Below, one piece after another: positions 51,181 through 63,441 of a DNA stretch of 64,000 nt; within the stretch, counting starts at the first letter, position 1; each line of letters begins with the position of its first letter. The notes below the pieces were generated by a model that saw only the letters and a program-made list of their open reading frames with translations, made no database searches and was not told where the DNA came from. The stretch is from Nansenia antarctica (Eukaryota > Chordata > Actinopteri > Argentiniformes > Microstomatidae). The stretch lies in assembly GCA_963989245.1 (NCBI GenBank), contig OZ022353.1:27195593-27259592 (forward strand), in the 5' to 3' direction. A program made the translations under genes and the position numbers.

Positions 51181-53340
51181 TCTATACTTCAACCTCATAG
51201 TACTTTGATGACATTATGAACACCATAAGTGACAACAATTCACCACAATGACGGCCTCATCAACATTAAGGCCAATGGAGACATTGGGGTGAGTACATTT
51301 TCAATGTTGTTAATATTGAGTGAATTGAAATTGCATGAGCAAAAATTATTTCCAATGACTGAAATAAAGATGGAAAATGTAAATCATTATCATAATCATC
51401 TAGAATAGGAAATTTGTATTCGATGAAGTAGTTGCGAACATTTATTTGAAATAGATTTTCTCCAACTATGATGAAATGGACCAATAACCCGGTGGAAGAA
51501 TCTGGTTGTAGCATCCACTGGAGGGAGCATGTCGCCTGCAAATGTTTGGTAGCAGCTGGATTATCTAATAGGGAGATGAGCCCCAGTTGAATACTAATTG
51601 ATGCTCTAGTGGCATGGGGAATCCTGATTGCAATTAGGATAAGCACTTTATGATTTAACAAGAAACCATTTTGTGGTCATCCCATTCAGAATGTTGAAAT
51701 TCACTCAACAAGTCTATTTGACTGACAACAGACAACACAAGTGGGATTCAAGGCATTAATGCTGTTAGGAAAATAAATGTATTGAACATTTGAAATGAAA
51801 AACAAACAATAAACTGAACTGAAACATTATCTGTTCATAGTACATTTATGAATCTAAAAAATAAAAAATACATATTTGTAAGCTCAACCGCATACTGACT
51901 GCATAACACATTTCAAAGCAAAAATATACAATTAAATCATACATTATGTATTGTGATTGAGCTAAAATGAGCTTGTCTTATGTAATGTTTCATTTTAATG
52001 AATCACGTCAGTCTCCTCATGGGCAGACATTTAGTTGAGCCAATTAAATGTCCCTAAAAACCGCTTTTCACAACCGCTCATGGCAATCAGAGTATGGTAA
52101 GCTATCATTGTAAATGGATAAATAGTTGCATGCCCTCGTAACACTTTTGCCAGTAAAGTTATATGGTTTGAATCTCTGAACTGAACATAACTCTGCAGCC
52201 ATATCTAATGATGGGTTTAGCCTCACAAGGCAAATACCGAACATGAGCAAACTACACACGATCTGCTAAAGATGCAGTCAGCAAAAGTGCAAACTACTGT
52301 ACTGTGTGTGTTACACTGTATAAGTGCAGTTACCCTGGCATACATTCATATTGGGGAATTACTCCCAATTTGTTGTTTAAATGAGTAATAAATATGATGA
52401 TGAACTGGACCACCGGCAGATAACTGCTGCCCTCCAGGAGGGGCGAGTGGAACGGACATGTTTGTTTGATACATTTATAATATTCTGGCCTCAAGACAAA
52501 ACATATTTGAAAGTCATTGTTGACTTTTCAACAACATCCATACATCTGTCTTTTTAGGTTCCCCTGGGCGGTTCTGTAACAGTTCCATTGGTCAGGAGAT
52601 GCAACCGTTTCCTTTCTTTCTTTTGTCCGACTCGTCTCTCATTTTTTCTTCTCTCTGTTAGGGTGAAATCAAACAAAAACATAATTCAGCGCATTCCACT
52701 ATATATTCTAGTTTCATATCCATTCCATGTTCTTCGGTATCAGGTTAGCCTTCCACCTTGACCTTGGCACCAGCTCTTATTTCCCCCGTCTACCCTCTGT
52801 TTTGGTTTGCGCCAGCATCCCCTTAAACCGTGGATGGTTTGAACCGTTACCATAACCCACACTGATATCAGAGACCGTCGCCATTACCGTAAAATGGTCG
52901 AAGCTTCTGCATAGGTTATGGTTGTTGTAAACAGAGCTGTACATTCTGCAAACACTGCCATATTAATAATTCAGACTGATGTCCAAATACAGTAAATGTG
53001 TTTGTGAGGCTCACTTGAGGTAACATAGTTTTACACTTCTATTGTAAAATAGAGTCTATTTTCCTCGGCAGAGAGAGCATTTCAGATGTATCTAGATGCA
53101 GAGAAATAAGCACATAATATCACATTTGAATTAACAAATAATCTTAATCATCCTAAAAGTAGGAAAATTGCTTTTTAGGCTTGTATTCAAAAAAAGAAAA
53201 ACTGTGTTGACACAATCATTGATGTCATGCAGGTATAGGCTGCTTAATGAAATTGCAGGTTAGTTGTCAAGGTTTCAAGAATAATAGCCTCCCACTAAGA
53301 AATGTAAGATAGCTTCCCTTTATAGGAAGATGGCGCCTGT
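51181..53340. other. No recognisable gene
   Basis: AT-rich unique sequence with no coding motif, repeat or RNA gene that I can support. Candidate host intergenic or intronic DNA. Confidence 0.5.
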
Positions 53341-53354
53341 GTTGGCAAGCCGTC

Positions 53355-54898
53355 CGCCTGGTCTGCTCTGCATACTCCTCATTGATTTTAAATGACTTCT
53401 GATCGTTTTTAAATCACTAAAAGAGCAGGCACCTCCGTACCTAGCCGATCTCCTGCGCCACCATACCCCATCCAGAGCCCTAAGGTCAGCTGACCAGCTG
53501 CTGCTGGCAGCCCCTACGGTCTGGAATAGCCTCCCCCTCCACGTCAGATCTGCCCAGAGTGTAGAGGCTTTTAAAACCTTAAAACATACCTCTTCTCCCT
53601 GGTCTTTGACCTGAGTTGAGCCTGCCTCCCGACAACTGCACTTTTATGCACTTTTATTTCTGCACCTGTTGTATTCTGTATTGCACCTTGCTTTTGTTTT
53701 TGTGTATTTAGTGTTCCTACTACTACATAGTAGTCAAATAGTTGGTCAAATAGCTCAAAAAGTCCCTGACCAAAAATGCTAGGAATGTGCATGCCACAAC
53801 TAGTGAGCATCAGTAACTATGGCAGAAAGAATGACCATGATTAGACCATAGGTGGCGCTATAATAACCAAAAGTAAATAATTAACTTCAGAATTCTGGCA
53901 TGTCCATGGATGAAAATGTATGAAACTTGGTACATTTGTGTCTTTCCTCATGGGGAACATATTTGCCTCAAGAACCCATAAGGTCCACCATGATGGATTT
54001 TTCTGTAGGTGCAAATTTGCATCTTCCCACTGCTTTCTCCTCTTCCGCTCATTCACTAACCTTGTCATTGCCGCTATGCTGTATATTGATTCCATTCAGC
54101 TTAACAATATATCGTTCACAAATAGCCTACAGAGACAATTTTACTCTGGTTCATATCACTTAACATACTCTATAAATATAGTGAAAACATATACCTCCCA
54201 TGTCTGATTAACTATGCATCTTGGCACTACAATGTGTTACCATGTTTAAGCATTTCCAGATATATAAAAAAAACAGGCCTTTGACCATTTGGCTAAAAGC
54301 TAAGGTTAATGCTAATATAGCACTTTAAAACTCATCTTCTCATGCCCGCTTTACCTGATTCAGTCATATGGAGGTGGCATACTATGCTAGGCTTAGAATA
54401 TGGTGTAAGCACATTATAAGTAGTGAAATGCTTGACATAAACTATACAACATGGTCATTAACTGGGGAAGGTTAATACACAATGCATTTCCGTAATTATG
54501 CTTAGTGTATATTATCATCATAGCCTATGTATATCAGGCCATAATAAGGTGACTGGTACCGTGGACTGGTACCATGGTCCTAGGGTACTTCATTGTATCA
54601 TAGCTTAGTATATCATGAGTTCAACTTTGCCCATATTAGGTGAGTGGTGTACCCCCCTGTCTGTAGGTCTACCCCCTATCGGTCAATCTACAACCTGTAT
54701 GTAGGTCTACCCCGTGTCTGTCAATCTCACCCCATTTATGGTTATGGGGGCATGTCTGTAGGAACACGCCCCATTGCCGCTTGCAGTTATATTTATATTT
54801 GTTGTTTTCTTTTACTAGTGTTTTATCTGTTAAGCACTTTGGTCGGCTGTTTGTCGTTGTAAATGTGTTATATAAATAAACATGACTTGACTTGACTT
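53355..54898 (+). mobile_element. L2-type LINE C-terminus and 3' tail, split by other DNA
   Basis: 53400-53625 reads PPYLADLLRHHTPSRALRSA, LLLAAPTVWNSLPLHVRS and VEAFKTLKT, the end of an L2 RT. Part of the 3' UTR follows to about 53700. The matching tail, AAGCACTTTGGTCGGCTG ... TTATATAAATAAACATGACT with (TTGAC)n, is at 54780-54898. The 1.1 kb between does not look like L2 and is probably a later insertion. Confidence 0.75.
53700..54780. other. Probable insertion between the two L2 parts, unidentified
   Basis: No ORF, TIR or LTR recognised. A 'GGTCTACCCC..TCTGT' motif is repeated near 54655-54725. Confidence 0.35.
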
Positions 54899-54899
54899 A

Positions 54900-55594
54900 T
54901 AAAATATAGCCTATTTTGTCATGAGATCTATGTTTGTGGTATGACATCTTCGCTCTTGGTGCAGCACCTTGAAAACGGTGTTAACTGAACTACGACGGTA
55001 CCCTCTCGTTTTGTTTCAGAGTGAGACAGAGACCAATGAGATGTCCCATCCTTTTTGTCATCTGGGCTTTATTTATATGGACATTTGTTTGATTTGAAGA
55101 AGGTTCCAAATGATTGAGAATTAAAGTCAGTCGTCCTGAAATGCATCTATTGTTTGCTAGTGTGTTTTCCCATTTGTGTGTGGGTGTGTCTGTTTGTCGT
55201 CTGTGTGTCTGTGTGTCTGTGTGTGTGTGTGTGTCTGTGTGTCTGTGTTCGTGTGGGTGTGGGTGCGTGCATGTGTGTGCTTGCATTCATGTGTAGGCCT
55301 GCAAGTGTGTGTGTACCTCTGCATTATGTGGAGGCTCTTTGTGGGAGGGAGGGAGGGTGTGTAAACCAATATCTTGGTCTCCGTTGCAGATCAGAACTAA
55401 ATTAGATTTCCATCCTGCAGGACCAGAGTTGGTGGGTCCCTGCAGGAGCCAGGGGACATGTCATGAAAGCTAACCATCTTCATGTCCTCCTATAACTGAA
55501 TCAAGCACAACGATGGAAAACTGGCCTCTTCACCGAATTATGAAAATCCACCAAAGCAGAACATAATTCTGCTGCTGACATCCATCATGGAAAA
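54900..55594. repeat. (GT)n-rich microsatellite and unannotated flank
   Basis: Imperfect GT/TCTGTGT repeats occupy about 55175-55310. The flanks show no gene; ORFs here are Val/Cys-rich artefacts of the repeat. Confidence 0.85.
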
Positions 55595-56090
55595 GACCTG
55601 ACGGATCCAGACAGCACACTCTTAAGACCTGATGGATACAGACAGCACACTCTTAAGACCTGACGGAGACAGACAGCACACTCTTAAGACCTGACAGAGA
55701 CAGACAGCACACTCTTAAGACCTGACGGAGACAGACAGCACACTCTTAAGACCTGACAGGTACAGACAGCACACTCTTAAGACCTGATGGATACAGACAG
55801 CACACTCTTAAGACCTGATGGATACAGACAGCACACTCTTAAGACCTGACAAATCCAGACAGCACACTCTTAAGACCTGACGGATCCAGACAGCACACTC
55901 TTAAGACCTGATGGATACAGACAGCACACTCTTAAGACCTGACGGATCCAGACAGCACACTCTTAAGACCTGACGGATCCAGGCAGCACACTCTTAAGAC
56001 CTGACGGGTACAGACAGCACACTCTTAAGACCTGACGGGTACAGACAGCACACTCTTAAGACCTGATGGATACAGACAGCACACTCTTAA
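55595..56090 (+). repeat. 31-bp minisatellite, 16 copies
   Basis: The unit GACCTGACGGATCCAGACAG plus CACACTCTTAA (31 bp) repeats exactly 16 times (496 bp) with no length change. Variation is confined to the middle (ACGGATCC, ATGGATA, ACGGAGA, ACAGGTA). Confidence 0.95.
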
Positions 56091-56257
56091 GCTCCCAGTA
56101 GATGTTGGCCGTAAACCCAAAGCTAGGGTTTGAATGGTAACACTTGTCCAGCCCCATGCTTTATCTTTATGTGGCAAGGCTGACGTTTTGTTGTTTTTAA
56201 AACTACGGACTGGGACTTTGATTCTTACAATTATTTACAAAAATTCAGAACCTCTGA

Positions 56258-56318
56258 CTGAGGGTATAGCTACACGATGATGAAATGAATCCGTAGCGCA
56301 ATGCGCATCAATCAAAAA
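56258..56318. repeat. 60-bp direct repeat, copy 1
   Basis: GACTGAGGGTATAGCTACAC through AATGCGCATCAATCAAA recurs at 61937-61994 with about two differences. It sits directly left of the hAT at 56326. Confidence 0.8.
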
Positions 56319-56551
56319 TCTAAACCAGGGGTGTCCAAACTACGGCCCGTGGGCCAACTGCGGCCCATGGTCCGTTTTTAATTGGCCCTTAACAAATTCT
56401 AAAAATATAATTAGACATGGCCCACACACGGAACTTGCAATTGACTGTATTGTAGTTCTTAGTTTTAACACAGGTGGCGCTGTCTTTAACAATGCAGCTT
56501 CTCCACAAAACAAAATTAATCAAAGAATAAGTTTGTCACGGATAACCAAAA

Positions 56552-56722
56552 ATGGCAGAACCAAAGAAACGCAAGATAGCAAGTGAATGCCGAAAATTTC
56601 AGAAACAGTGGGAAAATGAATATTTTTTCATAGAAGTCAAGGGGAAGTGTGTCTGTTTGATTTGCAATGAAACGGTTGCGGTGATGAAAGACTATGATGT
56701 ACGACGGCACTATGAAACTAAA
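56552..56722 (+). pseudogene. hAT transposase N-terminus with BED-type zinc finger
   Basis: Begins MAEPKKRKIASECRKFQ and contains a C..C pair in KCVCLICNETV and a downstream H in VRRHYETK, the typical start of the GTF2IRD2/SCAND3-like hAT group. The frame then runs into the nested hAT-N element at 56723, losing its last zinc ligand. DNA binding would need the missing part. Confidence 0.8.
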
Positions 56723-56952
56723 CAGGGCTGCCAAGTTTCACCAAAAGTTTGGAGTGAGATTTTTTGGCGGTGGAGCGACCCAAAACTGTGCACGTTTTGG
56801 CAGCGGCGGCCCCTCTCTCCCACCCAATTATTTGTGCTAGTTTCCTGCAATTTTACATGTTGTTCATAACTAACCAGCACAATAAATGAAAATAATAAAT
56901 AATAACATTTTATAAAACAAGAAAAAAATTCAGACAATATATCATATTTATG

Positions 56953-57260
56953 AATGAATGAATGAATGGTCTTTATTGTCATTGCTATAGTACAGGTACC
57001 AAACATCGAAATTTAGGAGGGGTGGCTCCCCTGGTGCTAGGAAAGAAAAAAAAACTAAAAAAAACAAGAAGGGAAAGGAGCTGGTTTACATAAATAAAGG
57101 CTATGTACACTATCCACTATACTATACTGTACAGATAGACGACTAGGGTTGTCATATTGCACATAGTGTTATTGCACATTCATTTAAAGTGTTGCAGTTT
57201 GCAGGCTTGAAATGTACATATTTGTGCCTCAGCACTACACTAGATTATGAAATCTTAATA
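56953..57260 (-). mobile_element. Rex1/CR1-like LINE 3' end
   Basis: (GAAT)n, then TGGTCTTTATTGTCATTG, GGTACCAAAC and GGGGTGGCTCCCCTGGTG; the reverse complement of the 3' end at 47400-47490. No coding sequence remains. Confidence 0.85.
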
Positions 57261-57801
57261 AACAAATACAGTAGCCTACACACTCTAAAAGAAAAATTGG
57301 CCCCATCAACAGGACTCAGCCCCTTGGTCAGCAGCAGAAAGACCCGTGGTCATCATCTTATATACAGTGCATTGCTCATAGATGGCTATCATGTTATACA
57401 GTACATACCAGGGTTTTTCCTGGGTCAGAATGAGGGCTTGGTGGGTGATTTTGTGCGCGCACAGCGCACCCAATTTTTGGGGGAGGGACCCCCAATTGTT
57501 GTATTTGTATTGTAAATTGTAATTATTAATAATTATTATTATTATTAATGTACCTGGTTATGTTACAGTAGAGAAACAAAAAACAGTTACCAAAACTGAG
57601 TATTTACTAGCTAAGATTGGCAAAAGATTGGCGTGGTGCAACCGAAATTAGTAAACAACTAGTTTGAAACTAACTAGTAACAACTAGGGGTTTAGTAACT
57701 ACTAAATGCCTGCATTTAGTAATGACTTACGCCATATTGGTGCAACCCAGTCCAGTAGGCTACCAGATACGATGTTGTAATGTATGCACATATTTTGCTA
57801 C

Positions 57802-57904
57802 CACGGTTGCCAGATGGAATTGACAATGTCCAGCCCAACCGGTCTAAAAGCTGCCGAATCCACCCGTCCAGTGTGACCAAAAGTAGCCCAATCTGGCAAC
57901 CCTG
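57802..57904. mobile_element. 103-bp MITE
   Basis: Inverted ends CACGGTTGCCAGAT and ATCTGGCAACCCTG. A similar single end GCAGGGTTGCCAGATGGGA occurs at 7940. hAT-like by its CAGGG terminus; no TSD confirmed. Confidence 0.5.
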
Positions 57905-58266
57905 CTTGCTACGTTCTTGCAGCTCGCGTGAACACAGGTTCTTCCATCAGCGCTCGCCTGCCGCTTCGATTGCAGACTCAAGTTAACGCGCGTGCAGAAA
58001 GATGCCACGAAACTCATGTCCGGTAGCTTTCTTTCAAGGAATTTCAAAAATAAAAGTCCCGTATTTTTTTTTTTTTATATATATATATACAGTATATTAT
58101 TATTTCTCGCCGTGAGAAATAGAGATGCGGCGTGAGAGCGTGAGAACTGGTTGAAATGCGTGAGTCTCACGGTGATTGCGTGAGACTTGGCAGCCCTGAC
58201 GGTTAAAGTAAACATCAGACCTACAAGTCCTACTCTGGTGCTGAGCGAGAAGAGAAAGTTAAGCAA

Positions 58267-59335
58267 ATGGCAGCTAGCCTGCTAACTCAACAACAGTATT
58301 TTTCCCGTGCTACGAAAACACAAGAAAATGCCACAATAGCTAGCTACGAGGTAGCTCAACTCATAGCGCGACACGGAAAACCTTTCTCAGATGGTGACTT
58401 CATAAAACAGTGCCTCACTAAAGTGGCAGGATTAATGTGCCCGGAAAAGATGCAGGAATTCAACAATGTGAGCTTGTCCAGAAACACAATTGCGCGGCGG
58501 ATCGAAGACTTGTCAGCTAACTTACAACATCAAGTGTCACATAAAGCTTGTGCTTTTGATTTGTATTCGATTGCATGTGATGACAGCACAGATGCCACAG
58601 ACACCGCGCAGCTGTTAGTTTTTGTGCGGGGAGTTGGCGATAACTTTTGCATTACGGAGGAGCTGCTTGATCTTAGGAGTCTAAAGGGCACAACAACGGG
58701 TAAGGACATTTTTGAAGCCGTGTCAGATGCAATTGACAAGATGGAACTTAAATGGGACAAGCTGTGTGGAGTTACAACGGATGGGGCTCCATCTATGACA
58801 GGTGAGCACAAAGGAATGGCCACTATGGTGTGCGCCAAGGTGCGAGAGAGCGGAGGTGAGACTGTTCAAATGCACTGTATCATCCACCAAGAAGTCCTCT
58901 GTGCCAAGGCAGTCCAGCTTAACGATGTGATGAACACAGTTGTGAAAACTATCAACATAATTAGAGCATAAGGGCTCTACCACAGAGAATTTCAAGCTTT
59001 CCTATGTGATGCTGAATATGGGGACGTGCTCTATCACTCTGAAGTGCGCTGGCTTAGTCGCGGCTCCGAGCTGAAGCGGTTTTATTCCCTGAGATCACAA
59101 ATTGACCAGTTTTTGAAAGAGAAGGACCGACCTCGTCATGAACTGAGTGACCCTCTATGGTTGGCAGACCTGGCATTTCTAGGTGATCTTACTGATCATC
59201 TTAACACACTGAACAAGAGCCTGCAAGGCAAAGACCAGCTTGTACCACAACTTTATGCACACATGAAAGCATTCTGCGCAAAGCTTCGTCTCTTTGAGAC
59301 TCAACTACGCAACTTCAATGTTGCACCCAGTGGTG
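58267..59335 (+). pseudogene. hAT transposase core with one nonsense codon
   Basis: From MAASLLTQQQYFSRATKTQ the frame runs 234 residues: SLSRNTIARRIEDLSANL, FDLYSIACDDSTDATDTAQL (catalytic Asp region), CGVTTDGAPSMTGEHKGM and VQMHCIIHQEVLCAKA. It hits a single TAA at 58969-58971 and continues in the same frame with GLYHREFQAFL, LYHSEVRWLSRGSELKRFYS and DPLWLADLAFLGDLTDHL. The C-terminal hAT dimerisation domain is absent. The closeness to an open frame suggests a moderately young copy. The same family is represented on the opposite strand at 16372-17003. Confidence 0.88.
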
Positions 59336-59443
59336 GACCCCCACACCCCCCCTCGGGGAGCCCCCGCTGCCCCACACACCCAGCCTGCCCCACCACCAGC
59401 ACACCCAACCTTAAGCCCTGAGCAGTTTCTCCACTGTATGTAT

Positions 59444-59511
59444 GTATGTTGGCTTTATAAAAGGTTATACAAGTGGGACCACTTTTATAACCTTTTATAA
59501 AGCCAACATAC
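59444..59511. repeat. Near-perfect 68-bp palindrome
   Basis: 26-bp arms (59444-59469 and 59486-59511, starting GTATGTTGGCTTT) are exact reverse complements. The middle AAGTGG-GA-CCACTT continues the pairing after one mismatch, leaving a 2-nt loop. Confidence 0.9.
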
Positions 59512-59608
59512 ACGCTTCACAAGCTTATTATAATATGTAGTAATATATGAAGCGTGTTATAACAGGTCTTCTGACATTTTGCCAAATGTTATAACTTCTT
59601 CAACTTAA

Positions 59609-59775
59609 GCCCAATGCACACGGCGTGCGATTTTGTCGCACCGAGAAATTCGATTCCATTGTTTTCAATGAGCCAATGCACACGGCGTGCGAATTTATCG
59701 CACCGCGAAAATTCGATTCCATTTGTTTTGAATGGGATAATGCACACGGCGTGCGATTTTGTCGCACTGTCAAAT
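59609..59775 (+). repeat. ~63-bp tandem repeat, three copies
   Basis: AATGCACACGGCGTGCGA followed by TTTGTCGCACCG and ATTCGATTCCATT recurs at periods of about 62 and 64 bp. Each unit has an internal near-palindrome ACACGGCGTGCG / TCGCACCG. Confidence 0.85.
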
Positions 59776-59839
59776 GTTGTGGTGCGACGGATTGTGTCAC
59801 AATGGGACAATTGAGAAACTTCAACTGGTCTATGGTCTA

Positions 59840-61780
59840 AAATGCAACAGTCTCCCCCTTTTCTACTCAGTCAAAGATCCATGCTTATAAACAGTGGTGT
59901 TACTTAGAGCTTCGTGAGATGCAGACAATTGATTTTGTACCGTCTGTATAAAGTTTGTTGAGGATCAGTGCTGTAGCTTTTGCACTAAAATCAAGTAAAA
60001 AAAATAACATTCTGATTCCCCTAAACATACATATATGTAGTATTCACATCTAGGGAACATGGAATCTCATGTTTTCTTCCAGTGTTGAGCAACATCTACT
60101 TAAACAGTGGGGAATGTATGTCATCAAATGGGGATAAACCCCTGTTATAAAATAAGAGACACAAGAACAAGTCTACATGATAGCTGCCAAAGAGCGGATA
60201 ATCAATCATAGAAGACTTAATTCAAACCACAAGTGTTCATGTTGACAAAGCTATATAGACCCCCTATGCTCCAGAGCTATAGACCCCCTATACTGTACAA
60301 CACCAACACTGGGGTCATGTACTTGTTTTGATAGATTCAGGACATATGCTGTTTAAGACTTCAACTGTTTTGAGAGGCAGGAAACATTTATCCCACATGC
60401 TTTTCATTTGGATTAGATGTTTTGGTCACTGTAATTTCCTGATTTGAAATCAGTGTTTTAATCTTGTTATTAGGGAAGTATCGTTGGAGATTGTTCTTGG
60501 CCTCCACTAAAACAGATTATGCCGCTCCAAACACAGATGTGCTGTTAAACAGAGGTTATTGTATGTCATCTCACTCTAATTAGTGGGCGGACATTTATAT
60601 AACATTCTGAACCACTGAAAACAACAGAAATATGTTTTTAGAACATCATTTCTGATAGATTACATCTGTCCAAGTTATCTAACTAACATCCACATGTTAT
60701 CAACATGTTATTTTTACCTAAATAATTAGCTGTAGTTGAATCAGGCCGAACATTTAGTATATTTGACTGATGTCATATGTAACAGTCTGATAATTTGGTC
60801 CGCATGTCGGCAACCAAGCAAAATGTTCGGACTCTTCTTTTGAAACACAGAACTACGTTTCAACGTTGTTGACAATCACAACACAAACTCGCTAGTCAAG
60901 CCAAAATACTGCAAGGCAATGGATTTGTTGAGTAATCCCCACTGCTACCTAGTTAACTATATAACACTACTTTACATTGTTAGCAGGCTCACAAAACAAG
61001 CTGTGTTAGTTGACTTAGCGATGTGTCATTGATTTTCAACAATGCAGAAATGTATAAAAATGTTTTTAAAGAAAAGTCAGATCATTACATCTGATCCCAA
61101 CACAATATCCTCTAGTTTAGATGAACAGTGTAAAACAGCTAGTACAACATTATAGCGCTCTAGCTCAATAGTCTGAACTAGGGGACTCTGCAATTGGCTA
61201 CTTTGGCTACAATGTTGCCAAAATCAAATATCTAATGTTTGAAAACTAATCTACAAATATGAATCTGCGTATATCTATGTACAACCATCTTGCGTGTTGT
61301 GTATTATTATCATTGCTACTGTAAACAGTAATCCACAATCACAACAGAATCTTATTTAATCCAAACAGGTTTTATATTTTATTATGACATCCTGTCTTTC
61401 ATCATTGTCGATACTTTTCATTAGACATTTATCTTTTCCTCCCCCACAACCCACACCCTGCCATGTTCACACCCCATTCAGAACATAGCTGTTCAACATC
61501 TGGGTTTTCCCTGATGCCAGTAGTTCGAACAGTTTCCTTTTGGGCAGTGCAGTTCAGTTCCTGCCCATTTATTCTATATGATATATAGTTATAAACGTTG
61601 TAAATAACGTTGGACAATGTAATGCATTATTATCCAACTGAAACACAAAATCCTAATTTCTGTCTTGCATGAAAATGTGTCAGAATAAAATATGAAAACC
61701 TGATTGGATTAAATAAGATAATTTTTGTACCAGTGTGCTAAACAGAAATTAATCTTTACACCTTGAGCTGGATTTTAGCG
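59840..61780. other. No recognisable gene
   Basis: AT-rich sequence without coding motifs, terminal repeats or RNA genes. A short duplicated phrase 'CTATAGACCCCCTA' occurs near 60265-60290. Confidence 0.5.
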
Positions 61781-61784
61781 GGCA

Positions 61785-61930
61785 GAATACGCTACAGCCA
61801 CCCCACTCCCCAAGCACAGTCTTCAGAGCTAGAGCCACCCCCAGAGCTCAGCATTCTATTCAGGTAAATGAGGTACTGGCGAGTTGTAATAGCTGTTGTA
61901 ATAGCTATCAATTTCAATGGTAGTGAATAG
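61785..61930. repeat. Diverged partial copy of the GCGGGCAGAAT MITE
   Basis: TTTAGCGGGCAGAATACGCTACAGCCACC and AATAGCTATCAATTTCAATGG match the MITE at 62229-62388, but the right end is missing. Confidence 0.6.
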
Positions 61931-61936
61931 ACAGAC

Positions 61937-61994
61937 TGAGGGTATAGCTACACAATGATGAAATGAATCCGTAGCGCAATGCGCATCAATCAAA
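61937..61994. repeat. 60-bp direct repeat, copy 2
   Basis: Matches 56258-56318 (GACTGAGGGTATAGCTACAC ... GCGCATCAATCAAA) and lies immediately after the partial MITE copy. Confidence 0.8.
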
Positions 61995-62228
61995 TGTTAT
62001 TTATACAGCTAACAATACAAGTAATGGATTGAATATTTGATCACCATCCTATTCAACTGAGGTATGTTTCGACATGTATGAGAAATGAACAGTGCGCCGT
62101 TCACTGGTTTGTCTTGTAGTCATTTTAAACGTGTTATACTGGCTGTGATATAAAGTGGATGTCTAGTGCCTAGACCTTTGAGGCGGACACTTGTCATGCA
62201 TTGAATGTAACATCTTGAGCTGGACTTA

Positions 62229-62388
62229 AGCGGGCAGAATACATTACAGCCACGCCACCCCACTCACCGAGTGGCTTTTCACAGCTCGCCGTTCTTTTAT
62301 GCTAAATGATTTACTAGCGAGGTGTTGGAATAGCTATCAGCTATCAATTTCAATGGGGTGTGGGGTGGCTATTCTGCCCGCCTATTCA
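62229..62388. mobile_element. ~160-bp MITE with GCGGGCAGAAT ends
   Basis: GCGGGCAGAATACATTACAG at the left and CTATTCTGCCCGC at the right are inverted, with inner CCACCCCA/TGGGGTG also paired. Superfamily and TSD unclear. Confidence 0.6.
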
Positions 62389-62744
62389 ATAACCCGCTTG
62401 GGTTACCAAATATTACATTCGATTAGATTCAACTTTGTCGTTGAATCGTTGGCACGATTGTGTAATATTAAAACCAAAGCATTCTGAATGATTTGTCATT
62501 GTAATACGACCCTTTCTCTCTGTTTTTTGTAATACTACCCTTTTCTCTGTTTTTTCATGCTCTCGTTCTCGTTCTCGCTACTTTTCTCTCCCGCCTCTTC
62601 GGGTGCCCGACAGTAGCCTAAGTCCCACCAATGTATTGTGCAAGACAACAATTACATTATTTACAGTGCTTTCAGTTTTAAAATATTGCAATATTTATTA
62701 CTATTATTTTGTAATAATGATAATCACCGTGTGAACATTTTTCA

Positions 62745-63441
62745 GATTGCAGACTTATCATCTCGAAACTTATGGAAAAAATAGTTTATGAACAGGTTGA
62801 TAGGTACCTTACCGAAAAAAATCTGATGTATGAATTTCAATCAGGATTCAGAACATCCCATTCCACTGACACATGCCTTCTCTATTTGAACGACCACATC
62901 AACCATGAGGTGGACTCGGGCAAGTACTGCGGCATGGCAAGTACTGCTGGACCTCCAGAAGGCCTTCGACACAGTAGATCACCACATATTGTTAGATAAA
63001 CTGAAAGCAATTGGGTTCGATAGAACATCGGTGAGCTGGATGCAATCCTACTTAGAGGGAGGGAACAGGTGGTTAGTGTGAACGGAACACTGTCCCCCCC
63101 CTCCCAGTGACCTGCGGCGTTCCACAAGGAAGCATATTGGGACCTTTACTGTTCCTAATATATGTGAATGACATGTCATCAGCATGTGATTGCAATTTGT
63201 TCCTGTTCGCGGATGACTCGGCTCTGCTGGTCTCTGACAGGGACATATTGCAGGTGGAAAAAGCGCTGAGCACTGAACTGAGTAGAATCTGCATCTGGCT
63301 AGCTGACAATAAACTATCAATACACCTAGGTAAAACTGAAACCATCCTATACGGATCCCCATCTAAACTCAGAAAGGCTGAACATTTTAAAATAAAAGTG
63401 GGTAACATTAATATCACAAGAAAAGAGGATATTACATACCT
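62745..63441 (+). pseudogene. Non-LTR reverse transcriptase palm fragment
   Basis: ISKLMEKIVYEQVDRYLTE and FQSGFRTSHSTDTCLLYL, then in a shifted frame VLLDLQKAFDTVDHHILLDK (first catalytic Asp), then after another shift CGVPQGSILGPLLFLIYVND, LFLFADDSALLV (catalytic DD) and DNKLSIHLGKTETILYGS. At least two frameshifts near 62935 and 63065-63105. It is cut at 63441 by a hAT-like end. All three palm motifs can be read, so only fingers and C-terminal domain are missing. Confidence 0.85.

Larger units (their letters stand above)
56723..58198. mobile_element. hAT-N element nested in the transposase
   Basis: Inverted ends CAGGGCTGCCAAGTTTCAC and GTGAGACTTGGCAGCCCTG with GTGAGA/CGTGAG subterminal repeats. 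It interrupts the transposase between the BED finger and the rest. An 8-bp TSD is not clear. It holds a LINE tail, a small MITE and other unclassified sequence. Confidence 0.75.
56326..59335 (+). mobile_element. Charlie-like hAT transposon, right end lost
   Basis: The left TIR CAGGGGTGTCCAAACTACGG is of the same general type as the copy at 16016. The interior has a BED-finger exon (56552-56722) and the transposase core (58267-59335). A hAT-N element (56723-58198) lies between them. The expected right TIR (complement of the left) is not found; coding gives way to Pro-rich unrelated sequence near 59335. Confidence 0.8.

Noticed and set aside
55595..56090. CRISPR-like array of 31-bp repeats
   Set aside because: Units are contiguous with no spacers, and the genome is eukaryotic.
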